The position numbers and the translations under genes were made by a program. Shown in pieces: positions 42,520 through 54,619 of a DNA stretch of 64,000 nt; the first letter of the stretch is position 1, and the number at the start of each line of letters is the position of its first letter. The notes below the pieces were generated by a model. The model saw only the letters and a program-made list of their open reading frames with translations. It was not told the DNA's origin and did not search any database. Source of the stretch: Eustoma russellianum (Eukaryota > Streptophyta > Magnoliopsida > Gentianales > Gentianaceae); NCBI GenBank assembly GCA_036186865.1, contig AP025065.1, forward strand, positions 9,206,090 to 9,270,089. Direction: 5' to 3'.

Positions 42520-45500
42520 CTACATAAGAGAAGGTTGCGAATTCTCCCTTTTTATCTCTTTGCTGCTGGCGTGAAAGAGGAAGAAGGCAGCTTCCAGGCT
42601 GCCGCAAGTTGCTGTCCTCCAAAGACAGCCTGGCTGCCATGATTTGCTGGAAGTTTGGGAGGTTTTAGTTTAGAGTTACATATGTATGTATAGATAATTA
42701 TGTCTAAGTAATTTCTTAATAGGTTTAGAAATTGCATCAAGTAAATCTTTAGAATTTAGTTCATATCCATATAATTTTCCTATTCCAATTCCAACAATAT
42801 TTGGATAACTATTATCCTATATTCTATACTTATAACTTTTTCTATTTCAAATCATATATTAAGATAAGTACTCTGTTTAATTAATATTTATTCTTTTTAT
42901 TTCTTCTTCTTTTACTTATTTTTTATTTACCCCTGACGGCACGGGGTATAACAATAACCCTCCTGCTGGACTCCAACCTGAGAAGCTTGAGTCCATCCAA
43001 CGAATCATTGAACTATTAGATCATCGACTAGATGCTTATGTCTTGGAAGAACTCCGGCGGTATTGATGGAGGACAATACTTCTTGCTAACAAATCTGTGA
43101 TAACTTGATCAAGTATTAATCCCACTTGGCCGATCATTTTTTACAATTACTATATGGTAACTCTTTATTTTTATCAGAGATATCAAGTTGGCATAAACAG
43201 CTTGGGAACTAATAAATAAAGAGAATTCATTTATTTGGGAGTATGAATAACCTTATGTTGACTGTATTTCTTCCTGATTGCGGCCAAACTGGAATTTTTA
43301 GTGTTGCAGCAAAGGCTATGAAGAGCCATAACACAGTCACACAATTGAGATGGCTTATACTGCGTATAATGCCTCAAGGTAGAAGTCTGTAATAAGAAAG
43401 GAGCAGAGAAAGGAAAAATAAGATACAGCAAGTATAAATTTGGCCAAGAAAATCACTGAAGCTGCAATAAGGGATGGAGTGTAGCACAGCATACTGTAAT
43501 CTAGAAGCGATAGCTCCGCAATGTATTTCCTCAAACATTCCAATTGCAGTGACTGGCAGATAGCAGGTCAAAGAAGAATAAGACGATTCGAATCAGTGCT
43601 TTGGAAACAACAGCTACAAACAACAATATCTACATAGAAAATGTCATGGAAATGCAGAGTAATTCTACGAAAAATGAAGAACATATGGATGACAAAACTT
43701 AAGCTAAGCCGTTTACTGTTTAGCAAATCACAAAAAACATAAATCTTATGATGATCTAATTGAAAGTAAGACTCACATCCTGCATCACAAGTCCCTGGGC
43801 TGGACGGACAAATCTCCTGGAATATATTGTAAAGGAAGTAATAAGGCTTAGTAATTTGTTTATCCCTTAAAGTTACAATTGTATGAAATCTTATCATTAC
43901 CTGAGAAAGCACTTAGTTGTAGGTGCAGTCATTTCAAACTTCAAGAAATTCAGAACAGCAGATTCCATTTCTAAAACCTGAAGAGTAAGTTGAGGTTTAG
44001 TCATGACATTTTAGCCTGCAGTAGTCATGGAATAATATAGTTAAGCTAATTCACCTCATCTTTGAAGTATGTGTTATCGGTTATATAGCAGAACTCTTCC
44101 ACTTGAGGGGCACAAATCTCTTCATATTTACTTGCAGAACAATTTTAACAGTTAATGCCTTGAAATTATATCAGTAGTGAGCCAAAGAAACAGTAACTTA
44201 ACATGTTTCTTACGAGGCAATCATCATGCAGGAGACACCAAGCAGTTGCAGCCGTTGCCTGTCCATCACATTGCCAGAGAGATACCGATCAATGTAATTC
44301 ACCGAATGTCTCAGGCACAAGCCTGTACTCCTCGACGACCTGTAATAATTTTTCTACGGTTAGAAACCCTTTGAAGTCAAACATATACGGTACTCCATGA
44401 ATGTAAAGTGGCATTTTATACCAATAGATAAGAGTGCAATAAAATTGCTAATCAGAACCTAATATTCAGTATTTAATAATTCACCTCAACAAGCCAACCT
44501 ATGAGTATTGCCCGCATGCTGGGATTGATATCCTTTTGTACTCTTTCCATGAAGTCTGTAGAAGGTCTTTTCATAACCTGGGCTTGATGAAAAGAAAATG
44601 TCAATTCTAGTGAGAATGCAGAAGAACAGGGATAAAGAATTGAAAGAAAAAAAGGGTTTATTCTTCTAGAAATAGATAATATGCAATTGCCAAACTGAAG
44701 ATACAAAAGCAGGGGAAATGACAGAAAGGAACAGAGGAACAGATAAAAGTTGATCAAGGAGGAACCCAGTCCATCCAGGCAATGAAAGAGGAAGTTGAAT
44801 TCCCAAGTTCACGAGTTCAGATTGAAACCACAACCCTTGACGAAGAAGTTCAAGACTGTAATAAGCTTTTATATGTTAAGTATAGGCTTCTTCAAGAGCT
44901 AAACTGAGCTTAGATCAGAACGTTCCGTTATGCACTGTAGAAATCATATTAAAGCTCTGGTCTACACAAAAATTTCAAGTAAAGAAACAGTATTTGAAAA
45001 AATGCAGAAGCCTTGAGAGAACAAGGAAGCATGTATCCAATGAGAAGATCAAGAGACAGAACAATAAAACCACATATTTACGGGCAAGCTATCGTTGTTC
45101 AAATGCTTTCAGCAATTGAGTAAGAACAACATTTAGTCTGATTCATAGCATTTCTGTGACTATTCAAGCCACAATTAGTTCAGTACCTCAGAAGCTCGCA
45201 AGTGCTTGTATATATCACAAACTATAGTTGCACAGGCTTGTGTGTCCATAAGATCATTATCAAGATCAATGACATCATCATGAGGTGACAAAGCAGAAAG
45301 TATATCCCTTTTGCATACAGTTCCTGTAAGAAACAGAAGAATGGATGAGTTCTACTTGCAAAGAGAAGAAAACAAAGACACCTAAAAGAAGAACATCCAT
45401 TGGAGTCCAGACCTGGTTTCTCGACATTCTCTGAGATACAGAGCTTGTTACACGTTTTCCTTTCCAAAGAATCGACTGCCTCTATGTCATGGTTATCCAG

Positions 45501-46317
45501 ATACTCGATTTCTGGACTCTTCAGTGAATCACAGGTGGACGTTGTTTCATCCATAGACACTGATTGTCCATCAGATGCAGAGGGAGACAAATCCATGATA
45601 TTAGGTGCCTGAGGAAGAGGAATGCGCTTTCTTGGACGCTGCAGTAATGTGTTGTTTGGCAAAAGATGAATCTTGCTGAGGAGCCCCGGATAACCCTGTA
45701 TTACTAATGCTTGCAGGAGCTACCTTCTTGATGGTGACGATTTTCGATGTGCATGGTGCCTTCAAAATCAAGAAAAATATGATGATCAGAGCTTCCATAT
45801 AAAATTAGTCATCAAAATGCACATGCCATTAAAAAGAAGAAGGAAAAAAAACTTCGATAGTAAATATTACTTAATGAAAATATATCCAGGTTAGAAACTA
45901 CATTTGAAAATTATGCAGAATCAATAGTAACTCTGTTTTGTATGAACTATGTAGCATGTTGTCCCAATCTCATCTTTTTTGCACTTTCAGAATAAAAAGA
46001 ACATGCAATATCATTCAAGGTTTCCATCAAAAAAGCAAAGGCAAAATTTTATTTAAAGAAAAATTTAATTATCATTCTTATTCTTTTTCCCCTTAAAAAA
46101 ATCTAGCCAACAAGTTCTTCATGATTATTTCAATTACCAGTTGCTATTTCTTCTGCACCTAAGGGAATAAAACTAAGAATTTTATCCCCAACTTGCGGCA
46201 ATTGAAACACTAGAAGAACAAAACTCAAAACCCCGATTACTTCAAGAAATTAAATTCTACTCTAAAACCCAGAGCATTTTGTGCTAAGCAAAAAAAAAAT
46301 TAAGCATAAGAAACCAC

Positions 46318-47804
46318 TGATGAGACCTAAATTCAGCTGCTAGATAAGACTAGAATTTCACGTTAGTTAGCAAGAGTCAACGTAAGCCTAGCTCGGCCTA
46401 ATCCGCCCCATGATCCTACCTTTTTCGGCAGAGGTTGACTGCTCACCCTCGGCTGGGACAATTCTGCTCGAAGGATTGCAAGACGAAAGGCCTCCCAAGG
46501 CGCGAGACCCATCTCAGCTCCGGTCAGCTCAGCCAGGGGCCTAAAATCAGGACAGCTCGGCCATCACTTAATCTGGTCAGAGTACAAACAACGAGCCCAG
46601 TCTATACCAGCCGACTTGCTTAGCTCAGCTCGGCAAAGCTCTTGGTTCTTCTTATCTCCTCGGCCGGACCGCCCATGAAGCGCTTCAGCTTGGGCACCAA
46701 GTGCTTAGGCAGACTCCTGCCACTCAATACGCCTAGCTTCCCAGCCTAGGCCTGTCAAAACTTACCAGATATCCGACATCCGAATTCGAATTCGGCTGTC
46801 CGAATCAAATATGGTAAGAGCTGTACATTCGTTTCACCGTATTCGAATTCGTATCCGAATAGTATTAGAAAAACAAATACGAATATGGTATAGTCATTAC
46901 CGTATCCGAATATCCGTATCCGAATAGATATTTTTAAAATTAAATAAAAATATAATAAAATATATAATAATATATAAAAAATATGTAAAAATCTTTATTT
47001 TTAAAATTTTAAAAAAATATATATGAAAATATGTATACGGCCGCTATACGCTTAGGCCTTAGACTTAGAGCACTGTTGTAAATTTGCTGATTTCGAATTC
47101 GGATATCCGGATTCGGATATTCGAACAAATTTGAAATAGATATAATACGGATTCGGATATCCGGCACCGAATTCGAATCCGAACAAATTCGAATTCGGAT
47201 GACTTCCTAAATATCCGTCCGGATTCGGATACGAATTCGGATATAGTTAGACAAAAACGAATTCGAATATGGATACTGTGTTACCGTATTCGTTTTATCC
47301 GTTTGACATCCCTATCCCAGCCCAACACATGGTGCTACCTGGCCTTCATGCAACCTGAAACTACCAACAGCGCAGCCATTCATCTCCACATGTCAACCAT
47401 GCAAAGGATAATTGCCAGCACTGCAACCATCAGCTGCTGCATGCTAGAACTGCTACCTAGGCAGCCAGATGTCGTCACCACTTCCGCCTTGGCACACGTA
47501 GCCTTCAGCTACAACAGCTATAAATAAGAACTTCTCCAGCAGAAGCAAGACCAAGTCTTTTCGAAGTCTTTTCGAAGTCTTTTTTGAATCTCAAGTTTGC
47601 TCCATCTCCCAGACAACCTATTCTCAGTACATACAAAGATGCCCATAACTGACTTGAGCGTCGGTGGATATTTCCTAGGGCACTGACTCTAGGCCTCTAA
47701 CGTTACCTTTCCTTCTCGGGTTCCAAAGACGGACCCTAACGGAGAGCTGACGGCATACCACAAGGATCGCCTCCGATCCACCTGGTGAATATCCGACTTC
47801 ATCA
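46318..47804 (+). repeat. 5' LTR of the Tat-like element, with MITE inserted
   Basis: About 911 bp of LTR once the MITE (46747-47314) and its duplication are removed. The 3' LTR has some sequence absent here (TCGCCAAAGCTACATCCGAG at about 53855 onward). A TATAAATAAG box stands at 47519-47528. No primer site could be assigned with confidence in the TCTTGGCTAGAAGGAGGGCC after 47804. Confidence 0.9.
46747..47314 (+). mobile_element. hAT-type MITE, TAGGSMTGTCAAA family, copy A
   Basis: A 568-bp element with terminal inverted repeats TAGGCCTGTCAAAAC and GTTTGACATCCCTA, flanked by perfect 8-bp duplications TCCCAGCC (46739-46746 and 47315-47322). The sister LTR at about 53540 preserves the empty site (TTTCCAGCCAACACG). 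The body repeats ATCCGAATTCG-type motifs and is AT-rich in the centre, with no ORF. The 8-bp duplication is diagnostic of hAT-type insertion. Confidence 0.95.
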
Positions 47805-48061
47805 TCTTGGCTAGAAGGAGGGCCTAAACCTCCGTCTTTCCTAAAGTAACCTGTTGAAGGGCCTTCTAGGCAACCAGCCTATTGTCTATCATCTAAAAAA
47901 GGGATAAAAGTGGTCAGAAAGGGGGCAAGAGACCTGTGACTCCTCGGAGACACCTACGTTCCCTCCGACCTCAATTGGAACAGGGTTTCCTAGGTCCAAC
48001 AGAATCATCCGCCCTTGCTTCTAACTTTACGTATGAGGAACGTTTGAGGTCTATCTGAAAT

Positions 48062-48680
48062 GTGGCTCAAAACCCCAACGTGTTCCAGGCGGTGGTGGAA
48101 GAAATGAAAGGAAAAGCACCAGCTGCTGGACCCATTGAGCTCCATCCTAAAGGCTCTCTCCAGCGAAGAGAGCACATGGAGTACTCACCGACTCGCCCCC
48201 AGTACTATTCGAAACCTCGAGGTGAGTTTATGTCCGAGGCTAGGCGCTCAAGACAGCGATCTAGTCGTCAGCACTTCACGTCCGGCCCTTTAAAGGCTCT
48301 GGACTATCACTTAAAACAGGCATGGAAATTGTTGTTGCCACTCAGACATGGCAGAGAAGTTAACAAGGAAGTCAGTGCCCAACCGCGCAAAAGACGCGCT
48401 GCTCATCTGAGCCTGAGAGGCCGAGGCAAGGAAGGAGCGCCTTTGTTGGCCTAGCAAGAGATCTCAAGCCTTTATCAGGACCTATCCGCAAAAGGGATCA
48501 TCAACTGTATTGCCTTTTTCATCATGACATTGGGCATGATACAGAGGATTGAAGGCAGCTCACCCAAGAAATTGAGCGCCTAATTGAGCTAGATTATTTG
48601 CAGTGCTACTACGATCCCAGGTCAAGGCTGCACAACAGGCTGGACTTCACTCAGCCTCCTCCTGATGAAAGGTGCTGACC
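48062..48680 (+). pseudogene. Tat-type gag fragment
   Basis: The frame opens at ATG 48062 (MAQNPNVFQAVVEEMKGKAP) and runs to a stop at about 48452. In another frame near 48505-48620 the sequence reads YCLFHHDIGHDTEDC followed by QLTQEIERLIELDYL. This is the zinc-knuckle-like block typical of Tat-lineage Gag (C-x-FH-x-D-x-GH-x-TE-x-C, then an E-IE-x-LI helix), and RSRLHNRLDFTQ follows. At least one frame shift separates the halves. Confidence 0.75.
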
Positions 48681-50360
48681 TGATTACATACGCAGGTTGC
48701 CTGAAGATGAAGACCCAGACATGGCAGGGCTGTTGCAACGAAGCTCTCAGGGGATAAGGTTGACTTAGTCAGATCAGCCAGTTCAAGCTGCCGAGTTCGT
48801 CTCGGCGACCTTGTTTTGTTCCTATCAAGAGGCTGAGGCGAAGCAATTTTTTGTGCAGACGATAGGATGTCCCACCAGAGTGGCTAGTTCGGGTACTAGG
48901 CATGTATCCAAACCTTTGTACCTTATGTACTTCCATGTTATTCGATGGAAAAAGCAAGTGCTTGATCAATGTTTGTTTCATATATTCTACGGCGAACAAG
49001 TTATTTTACGGAGCAGATCAATCTGGGGCCAATCCCATATCTGGAGTTCTCACCACTTTACTTCTAAAGTATTTAACCCGAGCTCGGCTCGGCATAACCT
49101 TCTGTTCGGCCACTCTTTTCCACTATGCTAGATCTCTCATGTTGGGGACTTAATTATCAGCCCTTTATCTTATGGTTCATAAGGGGAATTCATCCAGACT
49201 GTGAGGAAGTTTCGTGCCTATCTGACTTCTACTTTATGGTTTGTAACAGAATTGGGGCCCGACAAGATTCGCGCTTAGCCAATCTCTGCCTTATGGCTCA
49301 TAAAGGGACTCGGGACATAAATTTTCTCATCTATCTGACTTCTCTCTTAGGGCTCATGAGATTTAGGATGCGATACATTTTGCACCTAACAACCGAAAAA
49401 GGTTTACCTCGGTCTTAAGGCTTGTTAGGGGTTCACCTCGGCGCATCCGTCCGCCTTACGGTGATCCTCGGTCTTAGGCTTGTCAGGGGTTTACCTTGAG
49501 CCACTAGTCCTATGCCTTTAAAGGGACCTCAGCTCTGTCAAAGACACCCTCCCATATGGTGGGTTTAAGTATTCGCTCTCTGCCTTATGGTTTTAAGGGA
49601 GCTCCGGATGCGACAGGTTTCGCACCTCCGGTATAGTGGCCTAAGCATTCACCTTTGTTCTCTGCCTTATGGTTTTAAGGTAACCCCAGACGTGACAGGT
49701 TTCACGCCCCGGCAATAACCTAAGTGGTCTCTATCCACTAGCTTATAGTTTTAAGGGGATCTCGGACGCGACAGGTTTCGCGCTCCTAAAAGGATGACCC
49801 AAGTGGTCACCACGGCTTAATGACTTATGTGGTCAGCTCGGCCAAATGGCTAAATAGTCATTGCCTTATGGCTCTAAAGAGTTTCATTTCGGTCAAGCAA
49901 ATCTTGCTCTTCGGCCTGGCCTTGTAGAGTTCGCTCAACTCAGATAGCGACCTACACCAGTAAAGCTCCCAGGCTAGATAAGCCTATTGTTGCCGAGCTC
50001 AAAACAGACGAGCAGGGAATATCCGATTCTATAAGTGAGTTCGCCTCGGCAGGAGTCTTTTTCAACTTAAGTATTGCTCAGCTCGTCCTCATGAGCTAGC
50101 TCAGCCTAGCAGGATAATAGGGCAGACCTCTGATCTAAGCAGTTCCCAGGTTAAGGACTTAATCTTGAGAGTATTACTTAGCAACAAAAATTTTGGAATG
50201 GAAGAGCAGAACAGAGAATACTCTGAAAATAAAGACATTCAACAGAAAGCTGAAGCACAAAAGTTGCAAAGGGCTGAACACTTGAAAATTTTCATTGAAA
50301 AGTTCAGACTACCAAGAGCTAAATCTCATCGGCTCAGGCCAGCCTAATTACAAAAGGAAC
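48681..50360 (+). repeat. Non-coding interior with degenerate 75-100-bp repeats
   Basis: From about 49150 to 49830 a motif of the form GCCTTATGGTTTTAAGG, followed by CTCGGACGCGACAGGTTTCG, recurs at least three clear times (about 49570, 49665, 49740), with weaker copies earlier (CTTATGGTTCATAAGGGG and similar). Such arrays are common in the non-coding part of Tat-derived elements. The part before 49150 has no readable domain. Confidence 0.65.
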
Positions 50361-50421
50361 CTAAGCCTACTCTTCGGCTTCTCTGAGATCAGCCTCGTTT
50401 TGAAACTGCTCGAATTGTGCA

Positions 50422-52713
50422 TCAAAATCCAGCTCTGCAGTTGAGTTGTAAAGTTGGGTGAGTCGGGGTCTTCTTTATCCAGATGGGGTAGACCTCCGAG
50501 CAGACGTCGATTGCCCTTGTTTGACCCATCTGTATGGCAGAGCCCTGCAGAAGGATCAGGTTCTCTTCAAAGAACATTGACCTTTTAAACTCAGCCACTG
50601 CTTCCGCCTTCGCTTCGGCAAGCTGCTGAGGCAGATTAGCCAACTGTTTCTCCAGATCTCCTTTCTGCTTCAGCCAAGTCTCTCGCTCCTGCCGCAGAGA
50701 TTCCACTTATTATAGGGCCCGAGTTGAAGAAAACTGTAAATCGGTAACTTTACCTTCCAGCTCATCCACTTTGGAGTTGGAAGTCGCCCATTTGACATCA
50801 CTTCCTCCTTTCCCTCTCGAAGAGAGGAATTCTCCGACTTTAGGGCCGCGATCTCTTTCGCCTGCTCGGCAAGAAGTTGAGTAGCATGTTTGATTTCTTG
50901 ATTTCGAGCCTCAAGTTCCTGGGCTCGGATCTGATCGGCCAAAAAAGCCAAAAGTAACAAAGCTTATCATTCTATCTGGAAATGCACTAGAGAAGAGACT
51001 ACTCACCAAAGCCAGATTGCTGTGGTAGGCATCAGCAAGTTGCTTCCACGTTGGAGCAATGAACCTCTGACGATCCGCAGGCTGAACCATCAGCTCGTTC
51101 AACCGCCTAGCTATGGCAAGATCATTAGCAGTATCTTGTTCTGAGAACTCTCCCAGAATCAGCCTCGGCCCTTTTGGTTGCTGGGTTGAAGTTGCAATTG
51201 CCGGACTGGATGAGCTATTGCCTCGGTGCCTCTTCCTTAGCCGCAAGCTTGAACCTGCAGCTACATCCATTGATTGCTCTGACTCAGCTAAAGCCAGAGT
51301 CCAAGGAAGGGTCTCGGTTGCATCGTCCCCCCTTCCAAGGTTGGCAACACTACCAAAACATCAAAGGATGAGCTTTGCCATAAAAATTTGAACTCACAGA
51401 AAGAAACAGAGAAGTCTGAATACCAGGCTCGGCAGACTCAGATACGACTAGATCAGGCTGGTCTGTAGCGACTCCACCTTGAAAGGCCTCAGTGCCCTGC
51501 TCAGCCGCCAGGGCATCCTCCATTGGGGGCAGGATCTCAGCGGGGGCTGGGTCTACTGCAGGTTCCTTCCTTGGCCTCTGAGCTTTCTTACGAGCTGCAA
51601 CCTCTGCAACTCGAGCAGCAAACTTACCACCTCCAGGAGCCATGGAACCTGCACAAAACAATAAAGCATTTACTACTTGAGGAGCAGATAAACTCAGAAG
51701 TTTCAAGTAAACAAAGGCCTGCCCCTGACTATCTCTAGAGTCTCCGGAGAAAGTGGCCGAAAGTTGGGACCAGAAGCCAGATGACTCATGTCGGCTACGT
51801 CCAGAACAGATCTGTCCACCCTGTGTCACTCAATGACCATGGGCAGTTCTGCAGCTGGGTTGCTTCATCACAGAATTCCCGGCTCTGCTTCAGGTTGTCT
51901 TGCCAGACTTCCAAAGATCCTACTTGGGCAACCCCACATTCTAAACATACAAGAACTCGCCCTTCCAATTTTTTGTAAAAGTTGGGATCTTGGTGGCAAA
52001 GTTAAACTCACTAGTAGGAGCCCATTTGCTGAGATAGTACCAGCTGTCAGAGGTTTCTACATGTAAACAGGCCCTTAAACACATTAAGGTCAAATCTGGA
52101 CTCAACTACCCTCAAGAAAAAAAAAGCAAAGTATAATTTTTAGACCATTGGGTTTTATCCGAGGCAATCTAAGGTTGTAAGATTGGAGAATGGGGGTCAA
52201 GGCTTCAGAAACTTGAAGGGTGAACCCGGACTTAAATTATTCCTCATAGACAGCCTCATAACCCACCGGAGGATCATAGGCTGTCTGGCCTGGGAGAGAC
52301 AGAAAAGGACTGAATCGATCCAGATCCACCTCATAGACCTCACAGATCTGGCTGAGCTCTGCCTCAGTTAGGGTGCAAGGATATTCTTGCACCTGAGAAG
52401 ACGGAGGACCTCTATGGATTAACCCCCGTCCCAAGAGACGGGACCCCCGACGGAGCCGGGAGATGCGAGTCGCCGGAGCGAAGGCCACATTCGCCTGCTC
52501 CAGCGAGGAATCAATCATAGTGATAACACCACTAGGCTCAACGCCCTTGCTATGCCTAGCGAAGCCACCTGCTGTCTTACGCAGCCTCACTAATGGACGG
52601 TCATTACTGGAGACCGTCCTTTTCGACGAAGATGAAAGATTGTAATCTCCTCCATCATCGCCGGCATAAGAGGCAGCTTCAGAAACATTTTGGAAGTCAG
52701 AAGAAGAAGCCAT
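50422..52713 (-). pseudogene. Antisense ORF (aORF) of the Tat-like element
   Basis: On the strand opposite to gag, a broken multi-part gene starts MASSSDFQNVSEAASYAGDD at 52713. It continues with CTLTEAELSQICEVYEVDLD and DPPVGYEAVYEE, and after one stop at about 52234-52236 with KSGFTLQVSEALTPILQSY. This resembles the 'putative gypsy type transposon' domain found in antisense ORFs of Tat elements. Downstream pieces are WYYLSKWAPTSEF-like text near 52000, MAPGGGKFAARVAEVAARKK (about 51641), MDVAAGSSLRLRKRHRG (51270), a coiled coil (AQELEARNQEIKHATQLLAE near 50900) and MESLRQERETWLKQKGDLEK (50706). Intervening stops suggest introns plus decay. The biological role of this ORF class is unknown to me. 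Confidence 0.7.
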
Positions 52714-53132
52714 GGTAAGAACAAAAAGACTTACAGAGGGAAGAAGATGACTAGAGTGAAAGACGCAAGCAAACTGCCGGAGTAAAAACGGGCTGGGCGG
52801 TGAAGAGGGCAGAGAGAATTGAGCAGCGAAAATGGCAGGGAAGACAACAAAGGTGCTAAACCAAAAGGAAATGAAATCGAAAAGCTGCTAAACCATCTTC
52901 ATTTAACCTCCATTACTCGATCCCACGTGACTCCTCGTAAGACTCGACCTCGAAGTCGTCAACCGTCGGAAGAAAATAATGATTGATGCTTCGTATTCTG
53001 CGCATACCTTAAAAGCTCATTACTGCCCAATCAGAAGAAGACACGTCACTAGTCAGAACGGAGCATTAAAAGCTCTGGATAGATTAGTCTACCTTTGCTG
53101 GTCAGCTCGGCCAGACTAATCTGGAGGTAAAG

Positions 53133-54130
53133 TGATGAGACCTAAATTCAGCTGCTAGATAAGACGGGAATTTCACGTTAGTCAGCAAGAGTCAACGTAA
53201 GCCTAGATTGGCCTAATCCGCCCCATAATCCTACCTTTTTTTTGGCAGAGGTTGACTGGTCAGCCTCGGCTGGGCCAGTTTTGCTCGAAGGGTTACAAGG
53301 CGAAAGGCCTCCCAAGGCGCGAGACCCATCTCGGCCCAGGCCCAAAATCAGGACATCTCAGCCATCACTTAATCTGGTCAGAGTACAAACAACGAGCCTA
53401 GTCTACACCAGCCGACCTGCTTAGCTCGGCTCGGCAAAGCTCTTGGTTCTTGTTAACTCTTCGGCCAGACCGCCCATGAAGCGCTTTAGCTCAGCCAGTG
53501 AGTGCTTAGGCAGACTCCTACCACTCAGTAAGCCTGGCTTTCCAGCCAACACGTGGCGCTACCTGGCCTTCATGCAACCTGAAACTACTAACAGCGCAAC
53601 CATTCATCTCCACATGTCAACCATGCAAAGGAGAATTGCCAGCACCGCAACCACCAGCTGCCGTGTGGCGGTCATGCAACCTAGAACTGCTACTTAGGCT
53701 GCCAGGTGCAGTCACCACTTCCGCCCTGGTACATGTAGCCTTCAGTTACAATAGCTATGAATAAGAACTTCTCTAGCATAAGCAAAAACAAGTCTTTTCG
53801 AAGTTTTTTTTGAATCTCAAGTTTGCTCCATCTCCCAGACAAACTATTCTCAGCTCGCCAAAGCTACATCCGAGCTCGTTCAAACAAAACAGCCACCCTC
53901 TCTAGAAAAGAACTTTAAACAGGTTCTTCACAACCTTTGCTTCCAGCATTTACTACATACAAAGATGCTCATAACTGACTTGAGCGTCGGATGGTTTTTT
54001 TCAGGACATTGACCCTGGGCCTCTAACGTTACCTTTCCTTCTCAGGTTCCAAAGATGGACCCTAACGGAGAGTTGACGCCATACCACAAGGATCGCCTCC
54101 GATCCACCTGGTGAAAATCCGACTTCATCA
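53133..54130 (+). repeat. 3' LTR of the Tat-like element
   Basis: 998 bp, starting TGATGAGACCTAAATT after the purine-rich CTGGAGGTAAAG (53121-53132) and ending GACTTCATCA before the target duplication ACCAC. Similarity to the 5' LTR is roughly 90% by eye, which implies an old insertion. It keeps the site where copy A of the MITE inserted into the other LTR. Confidence 0.92.
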
Positions 54131-54389
54131 ACCACGTAAATTACAAAACAAAGAAACCCTAATCACAAAAATCAAGGAAGAGACCAAAAATCATAAATGA
54201 CACTATCCAAGAACTTCGGCTACCACAGAAATCCCTCTGGTTAGTTATATTCGACAGCGCCACCCTTTTCTTTATCACTGGCTGCGTCTGTTTCAACCCC
54301 GACGTCATCTGCCTAACGGCATTCTTCGACGATCCCCGCTTCGCCAACGTCGACGACTTCGACCGCAGGTTTTGACCAGCCGTCGACAT

Positions 54390-54611
54390 GCTAAATTCTC
54401 CTCTCAAAATTCTCAAACTAATTTCCTAAACTTGAAGAAATTAAAGAAGAAACGAGGGTTAAAGTTTCAGGACACGATCATCGAAATATATGAATTCTTC
54501 ATGTGGAAAAGCAGAAAAAAGAACAGAGGTGTCTTTCTTCCTATTTACTATGTGAAGTGCGTGTTTATTTTTGCTGGAAATAATTTTCCATTTTTTTGGG
54601 GTTATTTAATG
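54390..54611. other. Upstream region of the cyclin gene
   Basis: Immediate 5' flank of the cyclin start on the minus strand. It is AT-rich; I see no confident TATA box or MSA element. Confidence 0.4.
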
Positions 54612-54619
54612 ATGGGGCA

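Larger units (their letters stand above)
37413..42953 (-). repeat. Gypsy-type LTR, minus strand, interrupted by a solo LTR
   Basis: Two blocks (37413-37647 and 40006-42953) form one LTR of about 3.18 kb on the minus strand. It starts TGTTATACCCCGTGCCG at 42953. Its 3' end at 37413 lies next to the 3' end of the plus-strand LTR, and its last bases are missing. Homology to 34023-37412 is clear in the acceptor region (CTACCTGCAAAGCTGGTGAA near 40076 pairs with CACCAGTTTTGCAGGTAGG at 37071), the donor-bearing repeat and the AT-rich middle. The donor-like site corresponding to 34534 is changed (GAGTCAAGTAC on the minus strand). Confidence 0.75.
46318..54130 (+). mobile_element. Tat-like non-autonomous LTR element in cyclin intron 1
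   Basis: Flanked by ACCAC (46313-46317 and 54131-54135). LTRs 46318-47804 (which includes a 568-bp MITE) and 53133-54130 both begin TGATGAGACCTAAATT and end GACTTCATCA. The 5.3-kb interior holds part of a Tat-type gag on the plus strand, degenerate repeats, and an antisense ORF on the minus strand. Protease, RT, RNase H and integrase are absent, so any movement needed enzymes from another element. Orientation is opposite to the host cyclin gene. Confidence 0.92.
43231..54389 (-). pseudogene. CYCA1: A1-type cyclin gene, ten exons, with frame breaks
   Basis: Exons on the minus strand, with GT-AG borders: 54389-54224, 45759-45413, 45323-45187, 44577-44485, 44339-44214, 44130-44055, 43977-43901, 43816-43777, 43552-43427, 43386-43231. 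Exon 1 encodes MSTAGQNLRSKSS and KKRVALSNITNQRD. Later exons read MDLSPSASDG, CATIVCDIYKHLRASE, RPSTDFMERVQKDINPSMRA, EEYRLVP, SCMMIAS, KYEEICAPQVEEFCYITDN, FLKFEMTAP, RFVRPAQG, ELSLLDYSMLCYTPSLIAAS and CDCVMALHSLCCN. These cover the cyclin N- and C-terminal folds of plant A1 cyclins, which activate CDKs in S/G2. Damage: a frame change in exon 2 (about 45655-45680); loss of about eight bases in exon 5 (about 44304) leading to a stop at 44289-44291; Gly in place of Asp in the (I)DWLVEV block; a shortened C-terminus. The exon 1 to 2 junction phase is uncertain. Intron 1 (8.5 kb) holds a complete LTR element. Confidence 0.85.
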
